Below, piece after piece: positions 6,728-14,459 of a stretch of DNA of 64,000 nucleotides (position 1 is the first letter of the stretch; each line of letters opens with the position of its first letter). This stretch comes from Bdellovibrio sp. ZAP7 (lineage in GTDB: Bacteria; Bdellovibrionota; Bdellovibrionia; Bdellovibrionales; Bdellovibrionaceae). The notes below the pieces were generated by a model that saw only the letters and a program-made list of their open reading frames with translations, was not told where the DNA came from and searched no databases. Made by a program: the position numbers and the translations under genes. The DNA is taken from positions 124,001-188,000 of the forward strand of contig NZ_CP030082.1 of NCBI RefSeq assembly GCF_006874645.1. Direction: 5' to 3'.

Positions 6728-8251
6728 TTAGTCGCGCAGACGGAATTTTTTCTTAATTTGTTCAGAGCCCGCACTTGCGGAGGTCTTAACAACTGGAGTT
6801 ACGAAAACCACAAATTGACTTTGTTGTTTTGCGAATTCTTTGGATGCATACAAGCTGATGATAGGGTTCTTTTGTCCAGATGGACGGTTGTAACCAGTCG
6901 AGGATGAGTTACGGATCAAACCACCCACCGCAGCACTTTGACGGTCACGAACAACCACGGAGCTGGACATTTCATTCGAGCTCGTGATGGGTGCACCGGC
7001 AGGAGTACTACCGATCATGCTGGATACCTTAAAGGCCATATCCATACGAACGCTACCAGACTTTTCACCCATCAGAACCGGAGTGATCGTCGTTACGATA
7101 CCTACTTCGGCAAAGGCCGTACCTTGAGTACCGTTTTGCCCAATAACTGCGTAAGGCTGATTCGTTACCTGTTTAATTTCACCTTTTTTGCCGTCTTCCA
7201 CAATCATGCTTGTGCTCTCAAGAACGCGGGCTTGACCATGTTGTTTCGCCCAGTTCAGTTTCGGCAACAAGTTTGAAACTGTACCTGTGATTGAGCTCAC
7301 GACACCACCAGCTGCTTCACCGCCAGTTTGGAAAGTCATTTGCGAGTTATCACCAAGCTCCGGCGTAAACTGGAACTTAAAGTTCTTAGAGTAGTCTTTT
7401 TGCAATTCTACGTAGTGAACAACCAACTGAATCATCTTTGGAGGTGGCTTCGGTGCTGATTCTTTAATTTGAATCAGATTAATGACACCTTCATTCGCTG
7501 GATTACGAGTCTTGATAAGACCTTTTTCCACAGCGGCTTCCACAATGCGGTCCGGAAGATAAGTTTTTGCGATGATCTCGGCACGAGCTGATTCGTCAGC
7601 ACTGTTTGCCCAGCCTTGAAGAATGATTTTCTCATTCACGGCACGAACTTCGATTTCAGGGTTATTGATGTCGCGGGCGATGAACTCAGCAATCTTCTTT
7701 TGAGCAAGGGGGCTTAAGCTCACGATAGAAGAAGCCTGGTTACCGAACTGGGAGACAACGTTGAAAATACGCGCCATATCTTTAGGGAGAAGAATCTGAC
7801 CGTCGACAACGACTTTATCATTTACGATTTTGATATTAATACCTTCGATGTCACCCAATAAAGAGCGCATCTCGCGAACGATTTTATCAAGTTTGGATTT
7901 TTTAACGTCAATACGATATTCCGCAACGATTTTACCATTGCGTTTATCGTGGATAGTTAAGGTCGCAAAACCCTCAGTGCGTGGAGTGAAGCGAATGACG
8001 TTAAGGTCTTTCGCATAACTCGCAGTCACGATGCGACGGAAGTCACCTTTGAATTCCACATTATCTGGAATCGGAGGAAGTTTTTCGTCCAACTCAATTC
8101 CCAACGTCAAGTTGATGAACTTGCGTGAACGGAAAGCTCCACTGCTATCTTCGCTGGATGTTGACGGTGATGCAGAAAGATCGTCCTCTGCATGCGCAAC
8201 CGGTACGCAAAGACTGACTACAAGCCCCATTGTAAGCAGCATATGTTTCAT
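6728..8251 (-). CDS. cpaC: Tad pilus outer-membrane secretin, CpaC/RcpA
   Basis: The 507-residue protein has a signal peptide (ending PVAHA), an N-terminal pilus/secretin domain (about 45-115), BON-like alpha/beta modules (about 125-230, GINIKIVNDKVVVDGQILLP) and a C-terminal secretin domain (about 270-495) with the usual late motif VVVRDRQSAAVGGLIRNS. It forms the outer-membrane channel for the Flp pilus. It lies between CpaB and the fusion ATPase, the normal Tad order. An AAGGGGGAA ribosome site precedes the ATG. Length and domains are normal for the family. Confidence 0.92.
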   Translation of the reverse strand: MKHMLLTMGLVVSLCVPVAHAEDDLSASPSTSSEDSSGAFRSRKFINLTLGIELDEKLPPIPDNVEFKGDFRRIVTASYAKDLNVIRFTPRTEGFATLTIHDKRNGKIVAEYRIDVKKSKLDKIVREMRSLLGDIEGINIKIVNDKVVVDGQILLPKDMARIFNVVSQFGNQASSIVSLSPLAQKKIAEFIARDINNPEIEVRAVNEKIILQGWANSADESARAEIIAKTYLPDRIVEAAVEKGLIKTRNPANEGVINLIQIKESAPKPPPKMIQLVVHYVELQKDYSKNFKFQFTPELGDNSQMTFQTGGEAAGGVVSSITGTVSNLLPKLNWAKQHGQARVLESTSMIVEDGKKGEIKQVTNQPYAVIGQNGTQGTAFAEVGIVTTITPVLMGEKSGSVRMDMAFKVSSMIGSTPAGAPITSSNEMSSSVVVRDRQSAAVGGLIRNSSSTGYNRPSGQKNPIISLYASKEFAKQQSQFVVFVTPVVKTSASAGSEQIKKKFRLRD

Positions 8252-8301
8252 TGGTTCCCCCTTAACTCACTAACCCAAAACCCAATAACTCAATCTCAAT
8301 A

Positions 8302-9213
8302 CTACAAAGTCTTAAACCCGTTTCGACGTTGCTGCGTCGGTTGTGGTGCTCGTTGCTGCATTGGCTGTATCATCTGCGGTCGCTGTTGTGGAATCATCAC
8401 TGGAGGAGCTGCGGGAGCCGAATCCAGAGTTACCACCGGTTTGCCCAGGACCGAATCCGATGTCGAGCTAGGTGCTCTGACTGGGATTGTACGATCACTT
8501 GGGTTTCTAAGCGCAAAGAACAAATTTCCTGGCGCTGTAGATAAAATATAAAATAAATCCTGTGCTTCCTTCGGTGTCGCTTCGACTGTGATCGTCGTAT
8601 ATTTCGTATCACCAGTCAGTGCGATCTGATTCAAATTCTTACCCGAAGAATCCAGTTCGAACATACGAGGAATGTTGTTTACAACACTTAAACCTGTTGC
8701 CAGAACTGGGACGTCACTCATCAAAGTAAACACTTCACGACGTTGCGCCACACCTTTACCTGAATCCACAGCGGCATAGATATCTACGCGATCGCCAGGA
8801 CGGATAAGTTTAGCAACACCACGAATCTCATCCACGGGGATAGAAACGGCGCGCTTACTTGGTGCGACTTGCAACGAGATACCTGTATCCGGACCTGGTG
8901 TAAGAAGATTGTTCTTCACAACCATTTGGCCTTTACGAATTGGTACCGCCGCTACGTTGCCGATGATTTCGTCTGGAATTGTGACAGCATCCGGTTGAAT
9001 GAAATCGGCCGGCATATCCTTTGTCTCTACCATTGTATCATAAATTGTCTGCATTTCAGCGATATCTTCTTTTGCAACAACCACACGCTTAGTGGAACCG
9101 AAGCGCTTATCGTATTCAGCTTTCTTTTCCTGGGAATAGCTATAAAGCAAGAAGGTAGCGAATATACCCGCTGCAATCGATAGCCATAGATTTCTAGTGT
9201 CGTTAGATCCCAT
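8302..9213 (-). CDS. cpaB: Tad pilus assembly protein CpaB/RcpC
   Basis: The product is 303 residues. I moved the start to the ATG at 9213, which has GTAGGAG five bases upstream and opens with MGSNDTRN and a membrane segment (residues 8-24); the longer frame to 9273 runs into the preceding gene. An SAF domain follows (VVVAKEDIAEMQTIYDTMVE... AAVPIRKGQMVV), then the RcpC/CpaB domain (RAVSIPVDEIRGVAKLIRPGDRVDIYA). The C-terminus is a Pro/Gln-rich tail of about 40 residues. It is a periplasmic, inner-membrane-anchored partner of the secretin. The gene begins eight bases past the TadE-like gene. Confidence 0.9.
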   Translation of the reverse strand: MGSNDTRNLWLSIAAGIFATFLLYSYSQEKKAEYDKRFGSTKRVVVAKEDIAEMQTIYDTMVETKDMPADFIQPDAVTIPDEIIGNVAAVPIRKGQMVVKNNLLTPGPDTGISLQVAPSKRAVSIPVDEIRGVAKLIRPGDRVDIYAAVDSGKGVAQRREVFTLMSDVPVLATGLSVVNNIPRMFELDSSGKNLNQIALTGDTKYTTITVEATPKEAQDLFYILSTAPGNLFFALRNPSDRTIPVRAPSSTSDSVLGKPVVTLDSAPAAPPVMIPQQRPQMIQPMQQRAPQPTQQRRNGFKTL

Positions 9214-9221
9214 ATATTCTC

Positions 9222-9722
9222 CTACGCTCCACAAGCTGCATTCAGACAAATCCCATATTGAGACTTGAGCCAAATGGGGTTCACGCCAACTTTGTCGTTT
9301 CGTTCGTTATTTACAGTAGGTACCTTTTGATTATGTTCACTATCTGATCCAGCGGCTTCCACTTCTTTCTGCGATGACAACATATTGATGTTGATCGGGC
9401 GAGTGGTTGCGTACCAGATGTCGGAGCCCTTCGGTGATTTTTCCGAAGTAACACCGTGGATGCGAATACCTAACTTGTTATAGCTAAGCTGCGCATTTTC
9501 CTTGTCCGTGTTGTTACGGAAATAAACCAGATTCGAGCGGTGTCTGAAAGTTTCAAACGCATAGTTACGAGAAGCGATGGAATTCAAAATGCCCGAGTGA
9601 ATGGCACCAAAGAATCCCAGCGAAAAAGTGATGAAGGTGACAATAACGAAAATCACCGGGATGACTTCGATCATCGCGGATCCTTTTTCATTACTCAGGA
9701 GGCTGCGTTTGGATTTCAACAT
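9222..9722 (-). CDS. TadE-like minor pilin
   Basis: This 166-residue protein starts with a basic leader (MLKSKRSLLSNEKG) followed by SAMIEVIPVIFVIVTFITF. That is the TadE pattern of Gly, then a Glu five residues into the mature chain, then a hydrophobic helix. The remainder is a soluble domain with two late Cys (C156 and C162) that could form a disulphide. It should be a minor pilin or pseudopilin processed by the Tad prepilin peptidase. It overlaps the previous gene by seven bases. The exact TadE/TadF/TadG class is not decided by sequence alone. Confidence 0.75.
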   Translation of the reverse strand: MLKSKRSLLSNEKGSAMIEVIPVIFVIVTFITFSLGFFGAIHSGILNSIASRNYAFETFRHRSNLVYFRNNTDKENAQLSYNKLGIRIHGVTSEKSPKGSDIWYATTRPININMLSSQKEVEAAGSDSEHNQKVPTVNNERNDKVGVNPIWLKSQYGICLNAACGA

Positions 9723-10357
9723 CCATTATCCTCCATCGGTACATACTTGTTCTTATAGCGGTCAGCCAAAATCGCAAAGCGGGAGTCGAGGCCAATGATC
9801 GCGTCGTAACGTTTTTTAATTTGTAAATCCCAGCATTCCTGCTGAGTGGGTTCGCGAATTAAAAAGGCAGTGAGATTTGCCTTAGGTGCTTCGCCATCTT
9901 CCGTGGTGGATCCCAGGAAGGGAATGCGCAAAGCCATTACGCGCGCACTGAAAAGCAGGCGAGCGCCGGTCTGTGGAATACGGCCATCCGAATACGGATA
10001 GTCTTTAGAAAAGTCCTGGCCACTGGCGCCACCACCACGAAGTTCAAGATCGGAAAGTTTAAACCATCCCGCTCCTGTCTTGGAGAAAAGTGGGCTCAAA
10101 GTTTTATTGGCCATTAAACTATCAAATTTATTTTTGCCCATTTCACTTTGCTTGTCCGGATCGATGTGACCAGCAACATAGGCACGAGAAGTCGAGAAAG
10201 TGATGTACTGAGCGATCTCAGCCATCGACAAAGTAAACGTCAATGCAAACATAACACTGCAAAGACCCGCACAAAGGACCAATGAAAAAATAAAATCCAC
10301 AGTGATAATACCGTGGGAATTATTAATAATCATGTGAGGGCTCTTTTGTGCTCTCAT
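9716..10357 (-). CDS. TadE/TadF-like pilus protein
   Basis: The 213-residue protein has a leader ending SHG, then IITVDFIFSLVLCAGLCSVMF, a pilin-like membrane helix in which Asp takes the place of the usual Glu at mature position 5. A periplasmic domain of about 150 residues follows. The start at 10357 has GAGGA formed by the end of the upstream gene; a second ATG eight codons in is possible. Position in the cluster and N-terminal pattern support a minor pilin role. The Glu-to-Asp change may affect N-terminal methylation or assembly contacts. Confidence 0.7.
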   Translation of the reverse strand: MRAQKSPHMIINNSHGIITVDFIFSLVLCAGLCSVMFALTFTLSMAEIAQYITFSTSRAYVAGHIDPDKQSEMGKNKFDSLMANKTLSPLFSKTGAGWFKLSDLELRGGGASGQDFSKDYPYSDGRIPQTGARLLFSARVMALRIPFLGSTTEDGEAPKANLTAFLIREPTQQECWDLQIKKRYDAIIGLDSRFAILADRYKNKYVPMEDNGC

Positions 10358-10363
10358 TATTCC

Positions 10364-10621
10364 TCAGTTCGGAGGTCGGTTGGTGATGCTGCGGTCTCTT
10401 TGGTTAGGGTGTTGTTGACGAGCTTCCTTAGCTGGAGCCCAAACACCACTTTCCATCATACCTGCAACTCGTTCCCAGGGACCCGAAACCAGTTTCGATA
10501 AAAATTTTGAATCACGAAGAGCGTTCATGCTGGCTACAAAAATTCCAACCATCACGATCATCAGTAAAACTGCTTCGATCACGAATTGGCCTTTCTGATT
10601 TCCCAGCGATGAGTTCTTCAT
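10364..10621 (-). CDS. Small TadE-like pseudopilin
   Basis: This 85-residue protein opens MKNSSLGNQKG, then QFVIEAVLLMIVMVGIFVA, a type IV pilin-like helix with Glu at mature position 5 after the Gly. The C-terminal half is short and basic (EARQQHPNQRDRS). I chose the ATG at 10621 because it overlaps the upstream stop as ATGA, which signals translational coupling; the frame is open to 10636. It is one of several pilin-like genes between flp and cpaB and is probably a minor subunit. Confidence 0.7.
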   Translation of the reverse strand: MKNSSLGNQKGQFVIEAVLLMIVMVGIFVASMNALRDSKFLSKLVSGPWERVAGMMESGVWAPAKEARQQHPNQRDRSITNRPPN

Positions 10622-10806
10622 TTCACTGCGCTCCATTCAAGACGGGCCCCATTTTCTTTGAAGCCTTGTCCTGTATCCAATTGCCTTTCCACACGGGCGG
10701 CCAAACGTGGACCTGATCCACGGAAAGCCTCAGAGGGGGCTGAAAGAAATGCTTTCAACCCGATCCCCAGAATTGCAATCATTAGCAGGACATATTCAAT
10801 CGTCAT
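10618..10806 (-). CDS. Pilin-like small membrane protein without a leader peptide
   Basis: The 62-residue protein begins MTIEYVLLMIAILGIGLKAF. This matches the mature start of Flp (ATEYILLLVVVVG), but the basic leader and Gly cleavage site are absent. An in-frame TAA lies ten codons upstream and GGAGA precedes the ATG, so no leader is hidden. The remainder is a basic amphipathic tail. It sits between flp and a TadE-like gene. It may be a pilus-like component that skips peptidase processing, or a small inner-membrane adaptor. Confidence 0.65.
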   Translation of the reverse strand: MTIEYVLLMIAILGIGLKAFLSAPSEAFRGSGPRLAARVERQLDTGQGFKENGARLEWSAVK

Positions 10807-10833
10807 GCGATCTCCGTCTTTGCTAAAGTGAAA

Positions 10834-11022
10834 TTACTCAGCAGTTACGCCGCCGATATTTCCTTGAAGCTCAGCAATTTTTTCTTTTACTGTAGTTTGG
10901 ATATCTTTTTTGAAGATCATCACAAGTCCGACAACAACTACGAGTAGCAAAATGTACTCAGTTGCACCTTGACCGCGTTTATTCTTCAAAAGATTCTTAG
11001 AAAAGTTCTTAAACTTTTTCAT
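10834..11022 (-). CDS. flp: Flp-type (type IVb) major pilin
   Basis: The 62-residue prepilin has a basic leader (MKKFKNFSKNLLKNKRG), then QGATEYILLLVVVVGLVMIF. Cleavage after the Gly would leave Glu at position 5 and Tyr at 6, the Flp signature. A short charged tail (KKDIQTTVKEKIAELQGNIG) completes it, a normal length for the family. It is the first gene of the Tad cluster, with AAGGGGGAA before the ATG and a candidate sigma28 promoter upstream. No TadV/CpaA prepilin peptidase lies in the window. Confidence 0.93.
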   Translation of the reverse strand: MKKFKNFSKNLLKNKRGQGATEYILLLVVVVGLVMIFKKDIQTTVKEKIAELQGNIGGVTAE

Positions 11023-11045
11023 TGATGTTCCCCCTTGTACTTCCG

Positions 11046-11073
11046 TTATCGGCTCATTTGGGGATTGTCTTGA
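11046..11073 (-). promoter_or_regulatory. Candidate sigma28 (FliA) promoter of the Tad/Flp cluster
   Basis: On the minus strand TCAA (11073-11070), 16 bases and GCCGATAA (11053-11046) closely fit the FliA consensus TAAA-N15-GCCGATAA; the -10 element is exact. It lies 24 bases before the flp start codon. The -35 has one mismatch and the spacer is one base long, so activity is not certain. Confidence 0.5.
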
Positions 11074-11120
11074 GAGTTTTCACTACACTTTGTGGGAAAT
11101 TGGTCCTGTCTCAGAATGAG

Positions 11121-11148
11121 AAAAAGGGAGGTGCTGGACCTCCCTTTT
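11121..11148 (-). terminator. Rho-independent terminator of the chemoreceptor unit
   Basis: AAAAGGGAGGT and ACCTCCCTTTT pair perfectly around GCTGG, with runs of A and T at the two ends. It lies about 20 bases past the stop at 11169 and upstream of the flp promoter, so it separates the two minus-strand units. Confidence 0.8.
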
Positions 11149-11168
11149 AGAAAAACTGGGTGTCTAGA

Positions 11169-11480
11169 TTATTTACACTCAGCTTTGTCGGAAAATGACT
11201 TGCCTAAATCTTTGCCATCGAATTTCGCGGATACTTTCTTTTCAGTCAAAGTCCCCTTGCGCACGATTTTGGAAGTTTTCTCGGCCCACTTTTCACAAGC
11301 TTCAGCCGAGTCTAGTTTTTTTGTCTCATCAGTCGGGTTTTTACCGTTGTAAGGCTTCATCGCTTCAACTTCTTTACCGGGACAAGCTTTGCGATCAACG
11401 GAAATATTGCAATCACCGGCAAAAGCGGCCTGAGCCATCATCAAAGTTGCAACGGTCATCATCACTGTGGTTTTAATCAT
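11169..11480 (-). CDS. Small exported protein of unknown function
   Basis: The product has 103 residues from the ATG at 11480, chosen for its GGAGA site and because it opens a signal peptide (MIKTTVMMTVATLMMAQAAFA). The frame is open further upstream but overlaps the chemoreceptor. The mature protein is about 82 residues, Lys-rich, with four Cys (in GDC, KACPG, AEACEK, AECK) that could make two disulphides. No family is recognised. It begins 13 bases after the chemoreceptor stop and shares its terminator, so the two are probably co-transcribed. It could be a periplasmic ligand-binding helper, but that is a guess. Confidence 0.65.
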   Translation of the reverse strand: MIKTTVMMTVATLMMAQAAFAGDCNISVDRKACPGKEVEAMKPYNGKNPTDETKKLDSAEACEKWAEKTSKIVRKGTLTEKKVSAKFDGKDLGKSFSDKAECK

Positions 11481-11493
11481 TACAGTCTCCTGT

Positions 11494-12981
11494 TTATGCT
11501 GCAGAGGATTCTTGGTCCTCATTATTGTTAAAATCATTTTCATTATTTGATTTCTGTTTTTCGCCCACAAGCACATGAAGTTGCGACATCATAGTACCAA
11601 GTTCTCCGGCCTGATTTTGCATATCTTCAGAGGCACTGGTGACATTACCCATTGAAGCGGCAACTCCTTGAAGGCTTTCATCAATCGAGGTCAGGGCTTG
11701 TTTCACTTGTTCAATGCCATGTGATTGCTCTTGAGAGCCTTGTGCAACTTCTTGAATTAATTGGAACACGCGATTCGTATTTTCAACAATCGCTTTTAAG
11801 GATTTTTCACTGTCAGCTGCCAAACCCACGCCAGTCTCGCTTTTCGTGTTGGCCTCATTAATTAGTCCTGAAATTTCTTTTGCAGCTTCAGCACTTTTTT
11901 GCGCAAGCGCACGAACTGCATCTGCAACAACTGCGAATCCTTTTCCTTGTTCGCCAGCGCGCGCGGCCTCAACCGCAGCGTTCAACGCCAGAAGATTTGT
12001 CTGAAATGCGATGTCATCAATCATCACCAAGATCTCTGTGATCTTTTTCGAGTTTGTCGAAATTTCTGACATGACACTGATCAAAGATTGGATCTTTTGT
12101 TGGCCATACAACACGGCTTCCTGACCATCTTTGGAGATTTTGGCAGCTTCTGTAGAGCTGTCGGAATTCTTGCGAACCGTTTGGGTCAAGTCTTCCATGG
12201 TGGCCACGATTTCTTCGAGCGCTGCTGCTGTGCTGGTCGTGTTACTTGAAATAGATTCGCTTGATTTCACTAGACCCTGAGTACGACTTTCCACGATGTG
12301 GGAGCTGGAATCCAATCCATCAGCGACATTTCGTAAAGAATTTTGCACGCTACGGATATTCAAAACACTGGTCAGCAAACCCAGCAAAACAAAGAAACTT
12401 GTAACGCCAATAATTGCGTAAAATGTGATTTTGAAAAGCTTTGCAGCAGATTCAGCCTTATCAACACCCATCATATAGCTGGCGTCTGTGAGGGCTTTCA
12501 GTGATTTGTAAGCGGCTTCATAGTGTTTTGCAGAACTGTCTTGAAGAATCTTTTCTGCTAAAGAGTTGTCTTCTTTATCCAAGGCGGCTTTGAATTTGTC
12601 GCTTTCGGTTTGATAGTTATCCCAGGAAGCGATGAATTCCTCATAAGATTTACGAAGAGAATCTGTCGTCAAAAGTGGCTCTAACACTTTTGAATAGATC
12701 GTGATGTTACCCATTAAAGAATCCATCTCTTCGATGACCAATTTTCTTTCATCTGTGCTTTGAGTTGCGAGTAGATTGAACTCAAGCTTGCGGTATGTGA
12801 CCACATTGATATTGATGTCTGCGGTTTTACCCACGATCGGGAGCCAAGTTTCAGCAACTTCGGAGGTCACCGTGTTCTGGGATTTTAATTCAAAGAGTGA
12901 AAAGGCATTTGTCAGCACACAAATGAGGGTGAGTAGTGCGGTAATGAATAAAAAGCGGCCTTTCAAAGAGAGCTTAGACAT
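11494..12981 (-). CDS. Methyl-accepting chemotaxis protein
   Basis: The 495-residue product starts at the ATG at 12981, which has CGGAGGA upstream. A first membrane helix (about 9-30), a periplasmic four-helix-bundle-like sensor domain of about 150 residues and a second membrane helix (about 185-205) lead into the signalling domain. The conserved hairpin tip reads [37 protein letters not shown] when taken in pieces along about 340-380. No CheR-binding pentapeptide is seen at the Asn/Glu-rich C-terminus. It should pass an external signal to CheA/CheW, which are not in the window. The ligand is unknown. Confidence 0.92.
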   Translation of the reverse strand: MSKLSLKGRFLFITALLTLICVLTNAFSLFELKSQNTVTSEVAETWLPIVGKTADININVVTYRKLEFNLLATQSTDERKLVIEEMDSLMGNITIYSKVLEPLLTTDSLRKSYEEFIASWDNYQTESDKFKAALDKEDNSLAEKILQDSSAKHYEAAYKSLKALTDASYMMGVDKAESAAKLFKITFYAIIGVTSFFVLLGLLTSVLNIRSVQNSLRNVADGLDSSSHIVESRTQGLVKSSESISSNTTSTAAALEEIVATMEDLTQTVRKNSDSSTEAAKISKDGQEAVLYGQQKIQSLISVMSEISTNSKKITEILVMIDDIAFQTNLLALNAAVEAARAGEQGKGFAVVADAVRALAQKSAEAAKEISGLINEANTKSETGVGLAADSEKSLKAIVENTNRVFQLIQEVAQGSQEQSHGIEQVKQALTSIDESLQGVAASMGNVTSASEDMQNQAGELGTMMSQLHVLVGEKQKSNNENDFNNNEDQESSAA

Positions 12982-13069
12982 TTCGTCCTCCGAAGCTCTT
13001 TGTCGGCTCTTTAACAGGTAACCATAGGTCCAGTTCTCATATATCCAAAAAATTTGAATGGGGACACAG

Positions 13070-13098
13070 TTGACCAAGGTCCTAAAGACCCCTAAATT
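13070..13098 (+). promoter_or_regulatory. Sigma70-type promoter for a 24-residue ORF
   Basis: TTGACC (13070-13075), a 17-base spacer and TAAATT (13093-13098) form a good promoter. The expected start near 13105 would leave a leader of about 11 bases that still holds the AGGAG ribosome site at 13106-13110. Confidence 0.6.
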
Positions 13099-13115
13099 GG
13101 ATTTCAGGAGTTCCC

Positions 13116-13190
13116 ATGCAAAAACAGATGGTTCTATTGTACGTATTTTGTGTCGTTATATTCTTTGTAGTTAACGTCGTCGTATCTTAA
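13116..13190 (+). CDS. Putative 24-residue membrane microprotein
   Basis: ATG at 13116 opens 24 codons ending with TAA at 13188-13190. The peptide is MQKQ followed by about 20 almost wholly hydrophobic residues (MVLLYVFCVVIFFVVNVVVS), one full transmembrane helix with nothing else. AGGAG lies five bases before the ATG and a sigma70-type promoter just before that, so all signals for expression are present in the right order. It lies divergent from the chemoreceptor and convergent with hpt. Single-helix peptides like this include membrane-protein regulators and type I toxins. I cannot tell which, and chance cannot be excluded. Confidence 0.5.
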   Translation: MQKQMVLLYVFCVVIFFVVNVVVS

Positions 13191-13197
13191 GACCCGA

Positions 13198-13716
13198 CTA
13201 GTTTTTCATATTATAGATATCAGGATAATTTCTTCCGATTTCCTCTGAATCCATTCCGTATCCAATTACGTAACGATCATCGATTGTTTTGCCAATGTAG
13301 TCAGCTCTGATAGGTAGTTCACGACGGGCTGGTTTATCAAGCAATGTCACGATTTTTAAAGATGCGGGAGCAGACGCGAACAGACGGCTTCTTAGGAAGC
13401 TCAAAGTGCGGCCTGTATCGATGATTTCTTCAACGATCAATACGTGTTTGCCAGCGATGTTCACGGAAATATCTTTAACGATTTTAATCGCGCCACCGCG
13501 CTCAACTGCTTGCACGTAAACGAAATCAACCTGCTGAGGAAGATCTACTTTTCTCATCAAGTCCGCTGTTAAGTGCATGGAACCGCGCAAAGGGCAGATA
13601 AAGATAATTTCTTTCCCTTCGTAATCGCTTTCAATTTGTGAAGCCAGTTCAGAAACTAGCTCTGCGATTTCTTCTTTAGTGATGAAGGGAACCATTTGTT
13701 CTTTAAGTTGTGCCAT
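13198..13716 (-). CDS. hpt: Hypoxanthine phosphoribosyltransferase
   Basis: This 172-residue enzyme joins hypoxanthine or guanine to PRPP in purine salvage. The PRPP-binding loop is VLIVEEIIDTGRTL, the early loop is CPLRGSMHL, and a late region VTLLDKPARR with DRYVIGYGMD fits the purine site of the Hpt family. The length is normal. It is the third gene of a bamD-TPR-hpt run with a 17-base gap and AGAGG upstream. Salvage suits a predator that takes up prey nucleobases, although the gene is also common housekeeping. Confidence 0.92.
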   Translation of the reverse strand: MAQLKEQMVPFITKEEIAELVSELASQIESDYEGKEIIFICPLRGSMHLTADLMRKVDLPQQVDFVYVQAVERGGAIKIVKDISVNIAGKHVLIVEEIIDTGRTLSFLRSRLFASAPASLKIVTLLDKPARRELPIRADYIGKTIDDRYVIGYGMDSEEIGRNYPDIYNMKN

Positions 13717-13733
13717 GTTCTGCGCCTCTGATT

Positions 13734-14459
13734 TTACAAATCAATTGATGTAATGCCTGCTGCTTGCGCCATCTTCAGATAACGAAGAGCTTCGGGGTGT
13801 TGTGGGTCCCGAATAAGGATATTCTCCCACTGTTCAGTGGCTTCAGCAATGTTGTTTGAGTTGTAGTAGATTGCCCCAAGCTTTAGGCGAGCTGGAATTA
13901 GGTGCGGGTACTCGCGGATAAGGCCTTTCAAATCTTTGATGGCTCTTTCCGTTTGATTTAACTGTACGTTAACTTCAGCGATACGCAAAGTGATCTCTGC
14001 CTTGCGGCTGGACAGCTTCTGCGCCTTTAAAAGTTGTTCCAAAGCTTCGTTGTAGCGCTTGTATTGATAGTACAAGTCAGCCAATTCCTCGTGTTTAGAA
14101 GCAAGTTTTTCATCAACGAATGGATCTTGTTTGCCGGACTTTTTATCCAACTGGGCCTGTGCATCCAGGAAAACCTGTTTGCCTTCGTCGTATTTACCCA
14201 GATCATTCAGAATGATCGACAACCCCACGCTGGCGTCAGTGTAAGTAGGATCAATTTCCAAAGCGCGCTTAAAAGTTTTAATCGCTTTGCTGAATTGGCC
14301 TTTGTCATAAGCAATCGTCGCCAGCATCTGATAAACCTCGGGATTGCGAGTGTTTTGCAGAAGCATTTGATTCAAAATGGGTTCAGCCATTTTGTAGTTC
14401 CCGTTGATAAAATATCCACGGGCTTCAGAGATCATATCGTCTTGAAGAGAAGAGATCAC
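13734..14459 (-). CDS. TPR-repeat protein
   Basis: The 241-residue protein is made almost entirely of tetratricopeptide repeats (about six; clear ones near 41-74 with YDKGQFSKAIKTFKRALEID and near 190-223). It has no signal peptide, so it is probably cytoplasmic. The start is GTG at 14459, overlapping the bamD stop as GTGA, with AAGGAG upstream. TPR proteins mediate protein contacts; the partner is unknown. Tight coupling to bamD suggests linked expression rather than proven linked function. Confidence 0.85.
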   Translation of the reverse strand: MISSLQDDMISEARGYFINGNYKMAEPILNQMLLQNTRNPEVYQMLATIAYDKGQFSKAIKTFKRALEIDPTYTDASVGLSIILNDLGKYDEGKQVFLDAQAQLDKKSGKQDPFVDEKLASKHEELADLYYQYKRYNEALEQLLKAQKLSSRKAEITLRIAEVNVQLNQTERAIKDLKGLIREYPHLIPARLKLGAIYYNSNNIAEATEQWENILIRDPQHPEALRYLKMAQAAGITSIDL

